Positions 62,623 through 64,000 of a stretch of 64,000 nucleotides of DNA are shown here, piece after piece; the stretch's first letter is position 1; each line of letters begins with the position of its first letter. Source of the DNA: Streptomyces sp. NBC_00457 (GTDB taxonomy: Bacteria > Actinomycetota > Actinomycetes > Streptomycetales > Streptomycetaceae); NCBI RefSeq assembly GCF_036014015.1, contig NZ_CP107905.1, forward strand, positions 10,168,001 to 10,232,000. The letters run 5' to 3'. The notes under the pieces were generated by a model, which searched no databases, was not told where the DNA came from, and saw nothing but the letters and a program-made list of their open reading frames with translations. A program made the translations under genes and the position numbers.

Positions 62623-63769
62623 CGTTCTCGCTCCTCGCGCTCGGCAGTTCGGCGTCGACATGCCAGCCCCGGTCGGTACCCGGGCCGGCTCGTAGTGTGC
62701 CGCCGAGCAGCGTCGCGCGCTCGCGCAATCCGGTAAGTCCGTATCCCTCGCGACCCCGGCCGGTGCGCCGGCCGTTGTCGCGCACGCTCACCCGCACCAT
62801 GTGTCGTTCCGCGGCGACCCGGACGACGACGTCGGTCGCGTCGACCGCATGGCGCAGCGCGTTGGTCACCGACTCCTGCACGATCCGGTAGACGGCCGCG
62901 TCCACGGCCGGGGGCAGCGCGTCCAGCTCGCCGTCGAGCCCCAGGTCGACCCTGAGGCGACCACCCGGGGTGCGCACCAGGCGCTCCAGATCCGCGACTC
63001 CGGCAGGGGGCGCCAGTTCGGCGCCGACCCCGCGGTCGCGCAGCGCGGCGACCATGGCGCGCATTTCCTCCAGCGTGCGCGCCCCTTCCTCCTCGACCCC
63101 CTCCAGCGCATCGACGGCGGCGGACCGGTCGGGGCCCGCGAGCACCCGGCCCGCCTGGGCGATGATCACCATGGCCGACACGTGGTGGGCCACCGTGTCG
63201 TGCAGTTCCCGGGCGAGCTGCTCGCGCTCGCGGGAGCGCACCTGCTCCAACTGCCGCTCGCGTGCGGTCCCCCAGAACCGCACGGCAGCCCCGACCACGC
63301 CGGGCAGCAGCAGGAAGACGAAGCCCACGACCTTTTCGACGACCGGGCTCTCGTAGGTGACGACACACAGCGCGCCGACCGCGAGGATCACCGCGCCGCC
63401 CAGCACGATCTCGCGTCCCGATCCCCACCGGAGCAGCGCGTACACCAGCACGAGCACGACCGCGCCGGTGTCCAGGCCGACGGGCTCGCGCGGTGCGGCG
63501 ACGAGCGAGGCAACCGGAAGCAGGATTATCGAGCCGAACGCCAGCGTCACCATCGCCAGCGGGCGGGTCCGGCGCCACAGGAGTAGCAGGCACAGCCATA
63601 CGGTGAGCACCACCGCCACCGGCCGCCACACGACGTTCTCGCGCAGGGTGGCCTCCAGCGCCACACCGGCAAGGCCCGCGGCGAGCAGCGCCCAGTCCCG
63701 CCGCACCCGGGCGGGCGCGTCGGGCGGCCGGGGTTCGGTCCACAGGGTTCGCAGGTCGTCTCGGAGCAC
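62597..63769 (-). CDS. NarL-partner sensor histidine kinase (HisKA_3)
   Basis: 390 residues. Five or so membrane helices in the first 160 residues without a large outside loop, so it probably senses membrane state. Then the dimer helix with phospho-His in RELHDTVAHHVSAMVI and the HATPase VQESVTNALRHAVDA, RDNGRR and GYGLTGLRERATLLGG. GTG 63769. Likely controls the divergent MMPL-type gene starting at 63945, a common pairing. Confidence 0.92.
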   Translation of the reverse strand: MLRDDLRTLWTEPRPPDAPARVRRDWALLAAGLAGVALEATLRENVVWRPVAVVLTVWLCLLLLWRRTRPLAMVTLAFGSIILLPVASLVAAPREPVGLDTGAVVLVLVYALLRWGSGREIVLGGAVILAVGALCVVTYESPVVEKVVGFVFLLLPGVVGAAVRFWGTARERQLEQVRSREREQLARELHDTVAHHVSAMVIIAQAGRVLAGPDRSAAVDALEGVEEEGARTLEEMRAMVAALRDRGVGAELAPPAGVADLERLVRTPGGRLRVDLGLDGELDALPPAVDAAVYRIVQESVTNALRHAVDATDVVVRVAAERHMVRVSVRDNGRRTGRGREGYGLTGLRERATLLGGTLRAGPGTDRGWHVDAELPSARSENGVHSRPRR

Positions 63770-63944
63770 GGTTCTCAGCCTAGGGACCGCGGGGCGCAGC
63801 GCATCGGCCGAAAGGACGGGTCGTCACTCCACCCCGGGGCCGACGGATCCGCGGCCCGCGGGCCGATGTCGCGGAGCGCCGTGGCGACGAGCCTCGGCAT
63901 CGGCGGCCGTACACGGACGGTCGACGAGGTGGTTGGAGGACCCG

Positions 63945-64000
63945 ATGCTCTCGAAAGCCCTGTTGCGCCTGGGCGCAAGCGCCGCCCGCCATCCCTGGCG
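63945..64000 (+). CDS. Start of an MMPL-type transporter gene (cut by window edge)
   Basis: Eighteen codons, MLSKALLRLGASAARHPW, behind a GGAGGA ribosome site. A basic stretch followed by RHPW is how many MMPL proteins open, and MFRRIGSAVVRHPVW at 15930 is comparable. The identity is inferred from this alone. Confidence 0.5.
   Translation, partial: MLSKALLRLGASAARHPW

Overview
The window is high-GC actinobacterial DNA, most likely from a Streptomyces. The evidence is frequent GTG starts and GTGA/ATGA overlaps, Tat-type secreted proteins, several PAS-GAF-PP2C (SpoIIE-type) phosphatases, a chloramphenicol-phosphotransferase homologue like that of S. venezuelae, and an intergenic motif common in streptomycetes. 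Functional assignments are read by eye from motifs and remembered family patterns. No searches were run.

Layout. 1-5337: a co-directional set of class II DAHP synthase (cut by the window edge), APC amino-acid permease, SAM methyltransferase and an aspartase/fumarase-superfamily lyase; it looks like the end of a specialised-metabolite operon. 5348-10745: a mobile-element scrap zone with a decayed Tn3 transposase, an IS30 stub, a zinc alcohol dehydrogenase, a 3' tRNA-Arg fragment, and a composite IS630-type unit carrying a HEAT-repeat protein. 10915-15930: a truncated histidine kinase, a D-Ala-D-Ala carboxypeptidase, a membrane-anchored endonuclease/exonuclease/phosphatase-fold protein and an MMPL transporter. 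16089-25965: a regulatory and secreted block with three PP2C phosphatases, a MASE1 membrane sensor, a Tat-secreted phosphoesterase and an S1 protease. 26028-30554: a chloramphenicol phosphotransferase-like kinase, a two-subunit molybdenum hydroxylase, an ArsR regulator and a flavodoxin-fold quinone reductase.

30635-43276 is a mosaic. An MprAB-like two-component system and an MmpL transporter, separated by tandem repeats and a clear terminator, are intact. Around them lie fragments of murC, an FAD monooxygenase, a group II intron reverse transcriptase fused to an IS701-type transposase stub, a truncated copper-monooxygenase-like lipoprotein, a duplicated MmpL leader fused to a decayed copy of that lipoprotein, and two frameshifted IS5-type transposases. 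A lower-GC Tat-type amidohydrolase gene sits inside and appears imported.

43286-46488 holds small regulator/enzyme pairs. 46561-54533 is a tightly packed minus-strand set: LacI regulator, FAD oxidoreductase, HyuA-type hydantoinase/oxoprolinase, an unknown HEXXH-like protein, a permease and a Tat-secreted glycosidase-fold protein. This is the best candidate for an undescribed catabolic system. 54847-64000 returns to ordinary chromosome-like content: galU, an ArsB/SLC13 permease, GNAT, a TetR/hydrolase pair with duplicated operators, MFS efflux, an esterase, a NarL-type two-component system and the first codons of another MMPL-like gene.
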